Source: Arthrobacter sp. Leaf234 (GTDB lineage Bacteria > Actinomycetota > Actinomycetes > Actinomycetales > Micrococcaceae). From it: a stretch of DNA of 64,000 bases. A program made the position numbers and the translations under genes. Every line of letters starts with the position of its first letter. Positions within the stretch are counted from its first letter, which is position 1. The stretch spans positions 122,892-186,891 of the forward strand of contig NZ_LMLU01000007.1 in the NCBI RefSeq assembly GCF_001422665.1, read 5' to 3'. Shown here in pieces: positions 17,060 to 24,550 of the stretch. A model generated the notes under the pieces. That model was given only the letters and a program-made list of their open reading frames with translations, was not told where the DNA came from and ran no database searches.

Positions 17060-17085
17060 GTGGAGCTAAGGGGATTCGAACCCCT
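17060..17085. repeat. Left attachment site (tRNA 3'-end duplicate)
   Basis: A 26-bp sequence beginning GTGGAGCTAAGGGG and identical to 63970-63995. It holds only the T-arm and 3' acceptor strand of the tRNA; the sequence to its right diverges into phage DNA, so this copy cannot encode a tRNA. Joined with the right site it defines attB in the host and attP in the phage. Confidence 0.95.
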
Positions 17086-17173
17086 TTCTGAGCGGTGCGT
17101 TTGGGCGTGTCCCCCGCCATTCCGCGGCAGGAAGGGGGCCGACGAGAAGCTATGAGGTGCCATAGACCCTCAT

Positions 17174-17194
17174 CCTGCTCACATTGTGAGCAGG
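17174..17194. promoter_or_regulatory. Palindrome, candidate integrase arm-binding site
   Basis: Perfect 9-bp inverted repeat CCTGCTCAC-ATT-GTGAGCAGG, 88 bp inside the left end. The half-site TTGTGAGCAGG also occurs inside the right end (63903-63913), where a second TTTGTGAGC follows. Presence on both sides of the core suggests arm-type sites for the integrase; alternatively it is a 3' hairpin of the leftward lysogeny operon. Confidence 0.5.
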
Positions 17195-17198
17195 CCTG

Positions 17199-17603
17199 TC
17201 AGCACGCTTCTTCCTTGCGGATGAGGTTGCGGATGAACAGGATCTCGTTCGGTGTCAGAGTCGAGATGTACGTGTCGACGTCGGACGGCATGACACCGAG
17301 GATCTGGGCGATGCCTGTCTGGTGCTCGGACACCCGGAGGGCGTCGATAAACGCCGATGGCCTGATGAGCCGGCGGACCGCCCACACGGACGCTTGTCTC
17401 TCCTGCCGTGGTGTTGTGCCGCGGTGCATGTGCCAGGCGTGGCCGAGCTCGTGGGCTAGCGTCGAGTCGTACTGGACCACGCCGAGCCTCGGCCGCAAGA
17501 TAATGCGGTGATCGCGCCAGTCGTACGCGCCCCACCAGCCTCGCGGCAAGTCCCCCGTGACCACCTTGACCCCAGTCTCAGCGATGATCTTCTCGAATTC
17601 CAT
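17199..17603 (-). CDS. ImmA/IrrE family metallopeptidase
   Basis: A 134-residue zinc peptidase with the signature STLAHELGHAWHMHRG (HExxH-like HELGH). In ICEBs1 and many prophages, ImmA proteins cleave or antagonise the repressor encoded next to them when host DNA is damaged. It is the last gene of the leftward lysogeny operon, 39 bp after an HTH protein, which is its likely target. The GIAQILGVMPSDVDTYI segment near the C-terminus resembles a partner-binding helix region. Confidence 0.88.
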   Translation of the reverse strand: MEFEKIIAETGVKVVTGDLPRGWWGAYDWRDHRIILRPRLGVVQYDSTLAHELGHAWHMHRGTTPRQERQASVWAVRRLIRPSAFIDALRVSEHQTGIAQILGVMPSDVDTYISTLTPNEILFIRNLIRKEEAC

Positions 17604-17642
17604 AGGCTCTGAACCGTATGGCGAGTCGGTGACACTATCGGG

Positions 17643-18074
17643 TCAGGGCTGGTTTTCCTCGGGATCGACACCGTGATCCCCGACACGGGCGGCCAGCTCG
17701 ACGTCGTCTCGCGTCTCACCCCACGGGGTCGCGTACGCCTGCTGCAACTGCCTGGACATGCTGACGAGGAGTTCCCTCGACTCGGCCGGGAGGCTGCCGG
17801 CGCCCTGCAGGACGAGCTCGGTCGGATCCGAGTCGTTCACGGAGAGTTCCAGCGACCGGGCCGCGGCGAGCACGATGCGGGTCACGGACACGTTCAGGCC
17901 TCGGGAGATTCCCTTGATGGTGTCCGCGTCCGGGAAAGCGCGGACCGCGCCGGTTGCCAGCGCTTGAAGCCTGTTCGTGGACGGGTTGCCGCCGCAGTCC
18001 CGCGACAGCCTTGCATACGACTTCTCCCCCTTGGCGTCGAGGATGAGACGCTGCAGGGTCTCGCCTCCGCTCAC
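17643..18074 (-). CDS. Helix-turn-helix protein (probable immunity regulator)
   Basis: A 143-residue protein with an N-terminal HTH-like region (LQRLILDAKGEKSYARLSRD ... NRLQALATGAVRAFPDADTI) and a long hydrophilic tail. The layout NRLQxLAT...FPDxDTIxGxxRGLNVSVTxxVLAAARSL is one I recognise from actinophage repressor-like proteins. GTG start overlaps the stop of the lipoprotein gene (GTGA). Next to the ImmA-like protease it forms a likely repressor-protease pair; whether this or the promoter-proximal HTH protein is the master repressor is unclear. Confidence 0.75.
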   Translation of the reverse strand: MSGGETLQRLILDAKGEKSYARLSRDCGGNPSTNRLQALATGAVRAFPDADTIKGISRGLNVSVTRIVLAAARSLELSVNDSDPTELVLQGAGSLPAESRELLVSMSRQLQQAYATPWGETRDDVELAARVGDHGVDPEENQP

Positions 18075-18451
18075 AGGACCGTCAACTCCCCACCCATGGA
18101 CTCCCGCAGGTCAGCGAGCTCGTCGGTCGTCCCCTGGATGATCCAGTTCGGGCCAGTGAGGAAGGCACCAGCGCCGCTCAATCCAATCGCCATGCCGAGC
18201 TTCCCTGTCGTCAGTTCCTCCTCGTTCGGGAACCACCGGACCGCGGTGTCTTCGTCGCAGACAATGAGGACCTCGCCGTCTTCGTTTTCACCCTCAGCCG
18301 TTTCACCGGGGCAGTCACCGTCGGAAGCTAGGACAGCTTCGCGGAGGGCATGCACATCCTCGTAACTGGCGTCCTTCCCCACTCCCCCGCAAGCCGTGAG
18401 GGTGAGTAGTGCCGCAAACGCGCCGGCGGCAATCAGTGGTCGGTTCTTCAT
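18071..18451 (-). CDS. Prophage lipoprotein
   Basis: 126 residues. Charged N-terminus MKNRP, hydrophobic segment, and lipobox LTAC-GG (Cys21) mark a signal-peptidase-II lipoprotein exported and anchored to the membrane. The mature part is acidic with two further Cys that could form a disulfide (DGDCPGET and LIVCDEDT). It lies inside the repressor operon, 4 bp after the repressor stop, so it should be made in the lysogen. Lipoproteins in this position can block superinfecting phage DNA entry; this role is inferred from context only. Confidence 0.8.
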   Translation of the reverse strand: MKNRPLIAAGAFAALLTLTACGGVGKDASYEDVHALREAVLASDGDCPGETAEGENEDGEVLIVCDEDTAVRWFPNEEELTTGKLGMAIGLSGAGAFLTGPNWIIQGTTDELADLRESMGGELTVL

Positions 18452-18455
18452 GGTT

Positions 18456-18908
18456 CTACGTTTCCCGTTCTAGATCGTCGTGCCCGACGTCAGGATCTTT
18501 GTCCTTCGCAGCCAGGTGCAGTGGTTCGTCAGGTACAGCTTCCAGCCTCCGGATGGGGCTTGGCGCTGCTGCAGATTGGGTGAAGCTCCTGATGAGCTCG
18601 GTGATCGCTTTTCGTTGCCTGGCCGATAGGAGGTTTGCCTCCGGCGGCGGGACGTAGGGTGCGCTCATCGGCCTGTGGATGCCTGCCCATTCTGAGACGA
18701 TTTGCACGTCGACGCCGAGCGCTTTAGCTACGCGTTCCACCACGTGGGGCTCAGTCTCCCTGTCCTGGAAGATCAGGCTGGTCACGGTGCTGGTGTGTAA
18801 GCCGGCTGCTTTCGCTAGCTGGCTCATGGATGGACGTTGGTTCCGAGGGTCTACTCGGCCTGCGTCAACCATGGCTTGCGCCCACGGTTCGGGGGCATCT
18901 CGTCTCAT
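18456..18908 (-). CDS. HTH repressor, first gene of the lysogeny operon
   Basis: 150 residues from the ATG at 18908. An XRE-like HTH occupies about residues 25-75 (SMSQLAKAAGLHTSTVTSLI ... ERVAKALGVDVQIVSEWAG). A linker with three prolines (YVPPPE) and a C-terminal region follow. The operator half-site GTAGAC overlaps its start codon region and further sites lie upstream, consistent with autoregulation. A -10-like TAGAAA (18919-18924) and -35-like TTGCGG (18941-18946), 16 bp apart, would start the RNA within a few nt of the ATG. Confidence 0.8.
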   Translation of the reverse strand: MRRDAPEPWAQAMVDAGRVDPRNQRPSMSQLAKAAGLHTSTVTSLIFQDRETEPHVVERVAKALGVDVQIVSEWAGIHRPMSAPYVPPPEANLLSARQRKAITELIRSFTQSAAAPSPIRRLEAVPDEPLHLAAKDKDPDVGHDDLERET

Positions 18909-19134
18909 GTCTACTGACTTTCTAGTGCGTCTAACGGGGTCCGCAACTTTGAGTGTAGACAGCGTGTCTACAAATCTCATGGCTGTAACTACCCGCGCCG
19001 CGAGACGATGCCTAACTCCCCTCCACGACTTGTAGACAAGCGCGTCTCAGTCTGTCTACACTCTTGTTAGACAAACAACGAACGTCTACACTGGAAGGAC
19101 ATTGAAAGTGATCGTCACAGTCAGGAGGTTGGAC
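18909..19134. promoter_or_regulatory. Immunity operator array and divergent early/lysogeny promoters
   Basis: At least seven GTCTA/TAGAC half-sites lie between 18908 and 19092. The best is the 19-bp palindrome TGTAGACAGCGTGTCTACA (18954-18972). Others are TGTAGACA (19031-19038) facing TGTCTACA (19053-19060), TTAGACA (19067-19073) and GTCTAC (19084-19089). A rightward promoter TTGTTA (19064-19069), 17 bp, TACACT (19087-19092) overlaps two half-sites and should drive the early operon. The layout is that of a CI/Cro-type switch. Confidence 0.85.
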
Positions 19135-19419
19135 ATGAAACTGAAGGACGCACAGTTCCTCCAGGTACTCATGACACACCGCGGATACACCGTCCGCAGC
19201 CTTGCCGACGCCGTCGAACGGCAGCTCCGCAAGAAGGACCGCAAGGCCACCGTCTCCCACTCCACCATCGGGCACCTCCGCTCCGGCGAACGCCGAACCG
19301 CGAAACCAGAGGTCGCCCGCGCAATCGAGGACGTCCTCAACGAGCCCCGCGGGTCCCTATTTTCGGCAGAAGTGTCTATCATCCAGCGCGAGACCAGCAG
19401 GAAGAAGGTTCCAGCATGA
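19135..19419 (+). CDS. HTH protein, first early gene (Cro-like position)
   Basis: 94 residues from an ATG with AGGAGG 6 nt upstream. MKLKDAQFLQVLMTHRGYTV then RSLADAVERQL and STIGHLRSGER look like an XRE-type helix-turn-helix. It is the first gene of the rightward early operon, opposite the repressor, the usual place for a Cro-type protein. Related actinophage proteins are also annotated as excisionase-like, so the exact role is open. Confidence 0.7.
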   Translation: MKLKDAQFLQVLMTHRGYTVRSLADAVERQLRKKDRKATVSHSTIGHLRSGERRTAKPEVARAIEDVLNEPRGSLFSAEVSIIQRETSRKKVPA

Positions 19420-19682
19420 GTCAGGCAGCAGTTCTCGAGTCCAAGCCGTGGAAGCAGCGCGGCATGGAGCTCATCTCCGAGATCGCCGGCGAGGGCCAGC
19501 CCTTCGACGCGTACACGCTCACCCAGCGGGGCCTCGAGAAACCTGAGCACCCGAACGCGTGGGGCGCCCTGTTCCGGGCAGCTCGCGGCAAGGGACTCAT
19601 CGAGGTGTGCGATATCCACCCCAGTGCACGACCGGAACGCTCCGGCGGACTGTGCAGGGTGTGGCGGAAGGCCCAGCCGTGA
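19416..19682 (+). CDS. Hypothetical early protein
   Basis: 88 residues, ATGA overlap with the previous gene. KPWKQRGMELISEIAGEGQPFDAYTLTQRG and NAWGALFRAARGKGLIE look like a small wing-helix fold, with a C-terminal SGGLCRVWRKA. Similar short proteins occur in actinophage early operons; function unknown. Confidence 0.6.
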   Translation: MSQAAVLESKPWKQRGMELISEIAGEGQPFDAYTLTQRGLEKPEHPNAWGALFRAARGKGLIEVCDIHPSARPERSGGLCRVWRKAQP

Positions 19683-19915
19683 TCGCCGACCACCACACAC
19701 CGGCCCAGCTGGCCGAGAAGCTCCACGTATCGGTGTCGATGGTGAAGGCCAAGGGCCACTCCGGCGAGTGGCCGTGCCTGAAGCTCGGGCCCCGCACCAT
19801 CCGCTTCACCGAGGACCACTACCAGCAGATCGTGACCCTCACCGAGCACAAGCAGAAGCCGACCGGATCGTCACGGGACCGCAACAAGCGGCTCCGCCGA
19901 GCACTCGCCAGCTAG
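19679..19915 (+). CDS. Small HTH (MerR/excisionase-like) protein
   Basis: 78 residues from a GTG overlapping the previous stop (GTGA). HTPAQLAEKLHVSVSMVKAK followed by LGPRTIRFTEDHYQQI matches the pattern of small winged HTH proteins of the MerR/Xis type. It could be a recombination directionality factor or an early regulator; a second such gene lies next to the integrase. Confidence 0.65.
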   Translation: MIADHHTPAQLAEKLHVSVSMVKAKGHSGEWPCLKLGPRTIRFTEDHYQQIVTLTEHKQKPTGSSRDRNKRLRRALAS

Positions 19916-19924
19916 GAGAAAGCC

Positions 19925-20140
19925 GTGGATCTGAACAACGTATGGGCGGCCCTCGCGGATTGGGCCAGCCGACTCAAGGACGACCTCGTCAGCGACGCCG
20001 ACACCGGCCGCCGCCTCGACGACGTCGACCGCGACATCACCCTCCGGAACAACAACGTCACTGAGTTCACCAAAGTCAGGAATCGGCAGACCGTACTCGC
20101 AGCAGAACGGCTCGCCGCACAGACAGGAGTAGCAGCATGA
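19925..20140 (+). CDS. Hypothetical early protein
   Basis: 71 residues, GTG start preceded by TAGGAGA. Predicted helical (ADWASRLKDDLVSDADTGRR; VRNRQTVLAAERLAAQ). No domain recognised. It overlaps the next start by 4 nt. Confidence 0.5.
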   Translation: MDLNNVWAALADWASRLKDDLVSDADTGRRLDDVDRDITLRNNNVTEFTKVRNRQTVLAAERLAAQTGVAA

Positions 20141-20529
20141 CCATCACAACGATAGAGAGCCGCACCGGCCAGGGTGCGACTCTCAACGAAACGTCCACCG
20201 CGCAGGTGATTCAGTTCCTCTCCCAGACTAGCAACGTCGACGTCTCCGACACCCTCGTCGCACTGTGGGCCGAGTCAACGCCGGTGGACGCCGACAACGG
20301 GTACGCACAGCAGGCCCGGATCCTCGCCGCGATCCTCGACCGGCACGTGAACGCCTTCACGGTGAGCGATGCCATGGAAGCGGTCGGCAAGATCTGGGCG
20401 CTCGAGCACGGAGCCTGCGTCACCGAGCTGTACGGGCACCCGAACACTGACCACGCGCGCGACCGCTGGCTCCGCGTCGAGCAGGAGAACCTCACCATCG
20501 CCGCACTCGCCCTCGGCGGCACCAGGTGA
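20137..20529 (+). CDS. Hypothetical early protein
   Basis: 130 residues, ATGA overlap with the previous gene. Largely helical, with no motif recognised. Codon use fits the surrounding early genes. Confidence 0.55.
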   Translation: MTITTIESRTGQGATLNETSTAQVIQFLSQTSNVDVSDTLVALWAESTPVDADNGYAQQARILAAILDRHVNAFTVSDAMEAVGKIWALEHGACVTELYGHPNTDHARDRWLRVEQENLTIAALALGGTR

Positions 20530-20633
20530 TCCGTCGGTGGCTCGCCAGCGACACCGGCGAAGCGGTCCTCAGCCTCCTCTGCCTGATGGCTATGGCCGCC
20601 TGCGCGTTCGTCGTCGCGGACTGCTTCCGATGA
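20526..20633 (+). CDS. Small membrane protein
   Basis: 35 residues from a GTG that overlaps the previous stop (GTGA); its own stop overlaps the next ATG. The sequence has one hydrophobic segment (AVLSLLCLMAMAACAFVVA), so a single-pass membrane peptide is expected. The coupling at both ends supports it as a real gene despite its size. Confidence 0.5.
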   Translation: MIRRWLASDTGEAVLSLLCLMAMAACAFVVADCFR

Positions 20634-20764
20634 GCGCCGACTGCCCAGACTGCGGTCTCGACGCCGACGGCATCGACTGCGGCCGCGACGACACCCTCCC
20701 CTGCTTCCAAGACCCGACCCCACAGCAGCAGTGGGAAGTCACCACACCGAAGGGCATGCCATGA
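20630..20764 (+). CDS. Small Cys-rich (zinc-knuckle-like) protein
   Basis: 44 residues beginning MSADCPDCGLDADGIDCGRD, with a CPDC pair and two later Cys (CGRD, LPCF) that could bind zinc. ATGA overlaps link it to the genes on both sides. Function unknown. Confidence 0.5.
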   Translation: MSADCPDCGLDADGIDCGRDDTLPCFQDPTPQQQWEVTTPKGMP

Positions 20765-21573
20765 CCGCGACGATCGCCGAGACGGGCCTGATCGACGGCC
20801 TGCCGAACCACGAGTACCACTCGCACGACAGCCTCTCAGCGACCGGGCTAAAGATCCTCGCCACCCAGACGCCGGCGCACTACCGGCACCGCATGGACAA
20901 CCCCGAGCACAAGGGCATCTTCGACGTCGGCACGGCCACCCACTCCCTCGTCCTCGAGGACGACCACTCGAAGATCCGGGCTCTCGACTTCGCCGACTGG
21001 CGGACGAAGGCAGCCCGGGAGGAACGCGACGCCGCATACGCGGAAGGCATGGTCCCGCTGCTCGAGAAGGACTACCTGGTGGTGAAGGCCATGCGGGACA
21101 GCGTCGCCGCTCACCCAGTCGCACGGCTCGCCCTCACCGGTGGGAAAGCCGAGCAGTCCTTGTTCTGGCAGCACGACACCGGCGCCGCGCTCAGGTGCCG
21201 GCCGGACAAGCTCGACCTCGAGTCCCCCATCGGGCCGATCGTCGCCGACCTCAAGACAGCGGCATCCGCGGACCCACGGAAGTTCGGGAAGACCGCGTTC
21301 GACCTCGGCTACCACCAGCAGGACCCCCACTACCGGGACGGCATCCACGCCGTCACCGGTGCCCGACCCGACTTCCTGTTCATCCTCGTCGAGAAGCAGC
21401 CCCCCTACCTCGTCTCCGTCGTCGAGCTCGATGCCGAAGCGCTCGACCTCGGACGGGCCGCCAACACCCGATCCATCCACACCTACAACCACTGCAGCGC
21501 CACCAACGAGTGGCCCGGCTACCCACAATCCGACCCCATCAGCCTGCCCGCCTGGGCAACCCGAGAAGCATAG
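20761..21573 (+). CDS. PD-(D/E)XK exonuclease (RecE/DUF3799-like)
   Basis: 270 residues. The order His61 (TATHS), Glu131, Asp149 (RPDKLD), Asp163-x-Lys165 (VADLKTA) and QQDPHYRDG is the RecE/YqaJ/lambda-exonuclease nuclease core. NHEYHSHDSLSATGLKIL at the N-terminus is typical of phage DUF3799 exonucleases. It should resect double-stranded ends for the annealing protein encoded 11 bp downstream, giving a two-component phage recombination system. Start overlaps the previous stop (ATGA). Confidence 0.88.
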   Translation: MTATIAETGLIDGLPNHEYHSHDSLSATGLKILATQTPAHYRHRMDNPEHKGIFDVGTATHSLVLEDDHSKIRALDFADWRTKAAREERDAAYAEGMVPLLEKDYLVVKAMRDSVAAHPVARLALTGGKAEQSLFWQHDTGAALRCRPDKLDLESPIGPIVADLKTAASADPRKFGKTAFDLGYHQQDPHYRDGIHAVTGARPDFLFILVEKQPPYLVSVVELDAEALDLGRAANTRSIHTYNHCSATNEWPGYPQSDPISLPAWATREA

Positions 21574-21584
21574 GAACCCCCGTC

Positions 21585-22598
21585 ATGACCGAACTCACCA
21601 CGGCCAGCAACCCCGCGGCGCTGGCCCTCCCCGTCCCCGCTGCGCTCCCGCAGACCGACGCCGTCGTGCAGCTCCACGAGTGGGCCGCCGAACTGGCCGC
21701 CGCCCGCCAGCTCGCGCAGGTCCTCGCCTCATCCAGCTTCCTACCCCTCGCACTGCGCGAGAAGCGGAAGGGTGTGCCGAAAGACATGGACGAGCTGACC
21801 TTCGACGCGGCCGCCGTCATCCTCGCCGGGAAGTCCGTCGGGCTCGACCCCATGCAGGCGGTGCAGAACATCTTCCCCGTGCACGGCATGCCCAGCATGT
21901 ATGCCCGCACCATGGTCGCCCTCGTCATCGGGCAGGGACACGGCGTGAAGCGCTCGGCCGCGACCGACGACTCCGTCACCTACTCCGTTCGCCGCAAAGG
22001 CGAGGAGCAGTGGCAGGACTTCACCTGGACAATCGCACGCGCCAAGAAGGCCGGCTACACGACCAACGCGAAGTACCAGTCCGACCCGATCGCGATGCTC
22101 GGCGCAAAGGCCGCAGCCGAAGCGTGCCGCACCGTGTTCCCCGACATCCTTCTCGGTATGGCGTACAGCGCCGAAGAGATCGAGCTCGAGGACATGGGTG
22201 AGCGCGTCCCGGCTACCCAGTCGCAGGCGCCCGGGCAGTCCGCGACCGCCCGCCTCGCCGCAGCAGCGCAGACACCTCAGCCCGAAGCCGCCCCGGCAGT
22301 CGAGGCGACGGAGCCGCTGTGCTCTCGCGCCCAGCAGACCGCACTCGGCAACGCGCTCAAGGCCCTCGGCCACACGACGAAGGACGAGATGCTCGCCGTC
22401 GTCACCGCATGGGTCGGCCGCGACCTGACCGGCTCGAAGGACCTCACCGTGGGCGAAGCGAAGCAGCTGACCGACGAGCTCGAGGCGGAAGCCGCCGAGC
22501 GCAACCAGGCGGCCGAGGACGTCGTCGACGCCGACGGGGTCATACCCACGGTCGTCGATGCGGATGCCGACGCTGCATGGCTGGCAGGGACCAACTGA
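21585..22598 (+). CDS. recT: RecT-like single-strand annealing protein
   Basis: 337 residues. [20 protein letters not shown], then [26 protein letters not shown] and [12 protein letters not shown], is the pattern of RecT/Redbeta-family annealing proteins of actinophages. [22 protein letters not shown] sequence ([20 protein letters not shown]) follows in the core. The C-terminal 130 residues are Ala/Glu-rich and flexible. It is paired with the exonuclease upstream and SSB downstream, so recombination-dependent replication or end repair is likely. Confidence 0.85.
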   Translation: MTELTTASNPAALALPVPAALPQTDAVVQLHEWAAELAAARQLAQVLASSSFLPLALREKRKGVPKDMDELTFDAAAVILAGKSVGLDPMQAVQNIFPVHGMPSMYARTMVALVIGQGHGVKRSAATDDSVTYSVRRKGEEQWQDFTWTIARAKKAGYTTNAKYQSDPIAMLGAKAAAEACRTVFPDILLGMAYSAEEIELEDMGERVPATQSQAPGQSATARLAAAAQTPQPEAAPAVEATEPLCSRAQQTALGNALKALGHTTKDEMLAVVTAWVGRDLTGSKDLTVGEAKQLTDELEAEAAERNQAAEDVVDADGVIPTVVDADADAAWLAGTN

Positions 22599-23089
22599 TG
22601 GCCGGCGAGACAGTCATCACCGTCATAGGGAACCTGACTAACGACCCCGAGCTGCGCTTCACACCGAGCGGGGCGGCGGTCGCGAACTTCACGATCGCCA
22701 GCACGCCGCGCACCTTCGACCGGCAGTCGAACGATTGGAAGGACGGCGAGACCCTGTTCCTCCGGGCGTCCGCGTGGAAGGACATGGCCGAGAACGTCGC
22801 CGAGTCCTTGACCAAGGGCACCCGCGTCGTTGCCCAGGGGCGCCTCAAGTCGCGGTCGTACGACACGAAGGAAGGCGAGAAGCGCACCGTCATGGAGCTC
22901 GAGGTCGACGAGATCGGGCCCAGCCTGAAGAACGCGTCCGCGAAGGTCATTCGAACGCAAGGCCCCGGGACTCGTGGCGGCGTTCAGCCACCGTCATCCG
23001 GCGGCGGAGGGTGGGGTCAGCAGCCCGCATCCGACCCGTGGGCAACGCCCGCGGGCGGCCAGCAGCACGACTCGGAACCACCCTTCTAG
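22598..23089 (+). CDS. ssb: Single-stranded DNA-binding protein
   Basis: 163 residues. OB-fold with [33 protein letters not shown] and [20 protein letters not shown], a Gly-rich linker, and the acidic tail ending DSEPPF, nearly the DDxPF tip of bacterial SSBs used to recruit partner proteins. It starts one base inside the recT stop (TGATG), so the two are coupled. Confidence 0.95.
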   Translation: MAGETVITVIGNLTNDPELRFTPSGAAVANFTIASTPRTFDRQSNDWKDGETLFLRASAWKDMAENVAESLTKGTRVVAQGRLKSRSYDTKEGEKRTVMELEVDEIGPSLKNASAKVIRTQGPGTRGGVQPPSSGGGGWGQQPASDPWATPAGGQQHDSEPPF

Positions 23090-23163
23090 TCCGAACTTCC
23101 CTCAGCGCTGCCCTCCGCCCCCACCGGTGGAGGGCGGCGTTACCCATCAGCAAAGGAACGACC

Positions 23164-23253
23164 ATGAATACCGCCACTATCACCAAGCCCGAAATCTGCA
23201 CCTCCTGCGGGTCCCCTATCCGCATCACCGGCGAGTGCAGGTGCAGCGATTGA
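23164..23253 (+). CDS. Mini zinc-ribbon protein
   Basis: 29 residues with CTSCGSP and CRCSD, four Cys in a short ribbon, after AAAGGAACGACC and an ATG. Below normal gene-calling size, but it has a ribosome binding site, coding-like composition and a stop adjoining the next gene. Confidence 0.5.
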   Translation: MNTATITKPEICTSCGSPIRITGECRCSD

Positions 23254-23261
23254 GCGGCGCC

Positions 23262-23756
23262 ATGGGATCCCACCAGTCAGCCGCCATGAAGTCCGATGTG
23301 TGGCTCACCCCGCCATGGATCATTAAAGCCCTCGGACCATTCGACCTCGACCCTTGCTCACCGTTAGACCGTCCCTGGGATACCGCAGCGAAGCACTACA
23401 CGATTGACGACGACGGGCTCTCCCGCGAATGGGAAGGCAACGTCTGGATGAACCCGCCCTACGGGCTGCAAGCAGCCACTTGGCTTGGGCGCCTTGCCAA
23501 GCACGGCGACGGCATTGCCCTCGTTTTCGCCCGTACCGAGACCCGCATGTTCTTCGACTGGGTGTGGCCCTATGCCACCGCACTCCTCTTCATCGAGGGC
23601 CGGCTGCACTTTCATCACCCCGACGGTAGCCGAGCCAAAGCCAACAGCGGCGCACCCTCCGTCCTCATCGCCTACGGAGACCGGGCGGCACGCAAGCTCA
23701 TCAACTCCGGTGTACCCGGCGCCCGCGTCGACTTGCGGAAGGCGGTAGCAGCATGA
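23262..23756 (+). CDS. Dam-like phage DNA N6-adenine methyltransferase
   Basis: 164 residues. DVWLTPPWI, FDLDPCSP (DPCS at 30-33) and VWMNPPYG (catalytic NPPY at 64-67) place it in the phage Dam family (PF05869), which has no separate target-recognition domain. It probably methylates adenine in phage DNA and may protect it from restriction. A TTG at 23250 overlapping the preceding stop is an alternative start. Directly downstream begins the oppositely oriented accessory cassette. Confidence 0.85.
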   Translation: MGSHQSAAMKSDVWLTPPWIIKALGPFDLDPCSPLDRPWDTAAKHYTIDDDGLSREWEGNVWMNPPYGLQAATWLGRLAKHGDGIALVFARTETRMFFDWVWPYATALLFIEGRLHFHHPDGSRAKANSGAPSVLIAYGDRAARKLINSGVPGARVDLRKAVAA

Positions 23757-23769
23757 CCTTCCTTGCCCT

Positions 23770-24486
23770 CTATGCGCCGCCTAGTCCCGACGGCTCACTC
23801 TCGCTCAAAAATACTGCGAATACGGTGTCGACTTCCTCCGCTGTGTTGCACTGTTGCACTTCGCTCAGTAGTCGGACCAACTTCCTTCGTTCCTCACCAC
23901 CCTGCGGGGCCACCAACCATCGCACAAGCACGTCGGGCAACACACTCATCAGTCTGATTCTTGCGTCCATTGGTCGGCGCAAGGCCTGCGAAAGGACGGC
24001 TCGCACTCCTGTCAGGATCTCTTGGTCCTCCAGGTCACCATCAATTTTCGCTGCACCCACCAGCACTATGAGCGACGAGAGAAAGGGCCGATCAGGCTCA
24101 GTGCCTGCTTCGACGGTTCCCTCGACCAGACGCTTTCTCCACCGCTTCTCGATTCGTCGGTGGGCTACCTGTTGCTCCAGATGGTGGGAGAGCGAGACAA
24201 GAACCTCGCGCACTGACCTCTCAAACCGCAATTGGCGCTCGTACTCAATGCGATCTCTCTCAGCCTGCACGCGAGCACGTTCAGTCTTCTGCGCCTGCTC
24301 TTTTGCTTGCTGGGCAGTCACGACAGAGAAGTACAAGACGCCAATGGAAGCCAAGGCAGCGAGTAAAGGAATCACCCCGATCGCAAGTACTTCGAATGCA
24401 GACGGTCCCTCCTGGAGGGACCGTGCCACTTCAAGGATGGCGCACGTCACGGAGCCGCCCTCATCACACTGGAGTATCTGCACCAT
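23770..24486 (-). CDS. Membrane-anchored coiled-coil protein (accessory cassette)
   Basis: 238 residues. One transmembrane segment (VLAIGVIPLLAALASIGVLY, about 32-55) is followed by a coiled coil rich in Gln, Glu and Arg (AKEQAQKTERARVQAERDRI) and a helical C-terminal domain. No family recognised. It runs opposite to the early operon and its base composition is lower in GC than its neighbours, suggesting separate acquisition. TAAGGT lies 6 nt before the ATG, a possible -10 for leaderless expression. A role with the restriction-like gene next to it is possible. Confidence 0.7.
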   Translation of the reverse strand: MVQILQCDEGGSVTCAILEVARSLQEGPSAFEVLAIGVIPLLAALASIGVLYFSVVTAQQAKEQAQKTERARVQAERDRIEYERQLRFERSVREVLVSLSHHLEQQVAHRRIEKRWRKRLVEGTVEAGTEPDRPFLSSLIVLVGAAKIDGDLEDQEILTGVRAVLSQALRRPMDARIRLMSVLPDVLVRWLVAPQGGEERRKLVRLLSEVQQCNTAEEVDTVFAVFLSESEPSGLGGA

Positions 24487-24550
24487 GGAATTACCTTATG
24501 TTGGAAGCATCGGTGCACTGCGTGCGAGTACCAGCATCAGCGGTACCAGA

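Noticed and set aside
17060-17085. Second tRNA gene at the left end
   Set aside because: Only the T-arm and acceptor 3' strand are present; flanking sequence cannot complete a cloverleaf, so it is the attachment-site duplicate.
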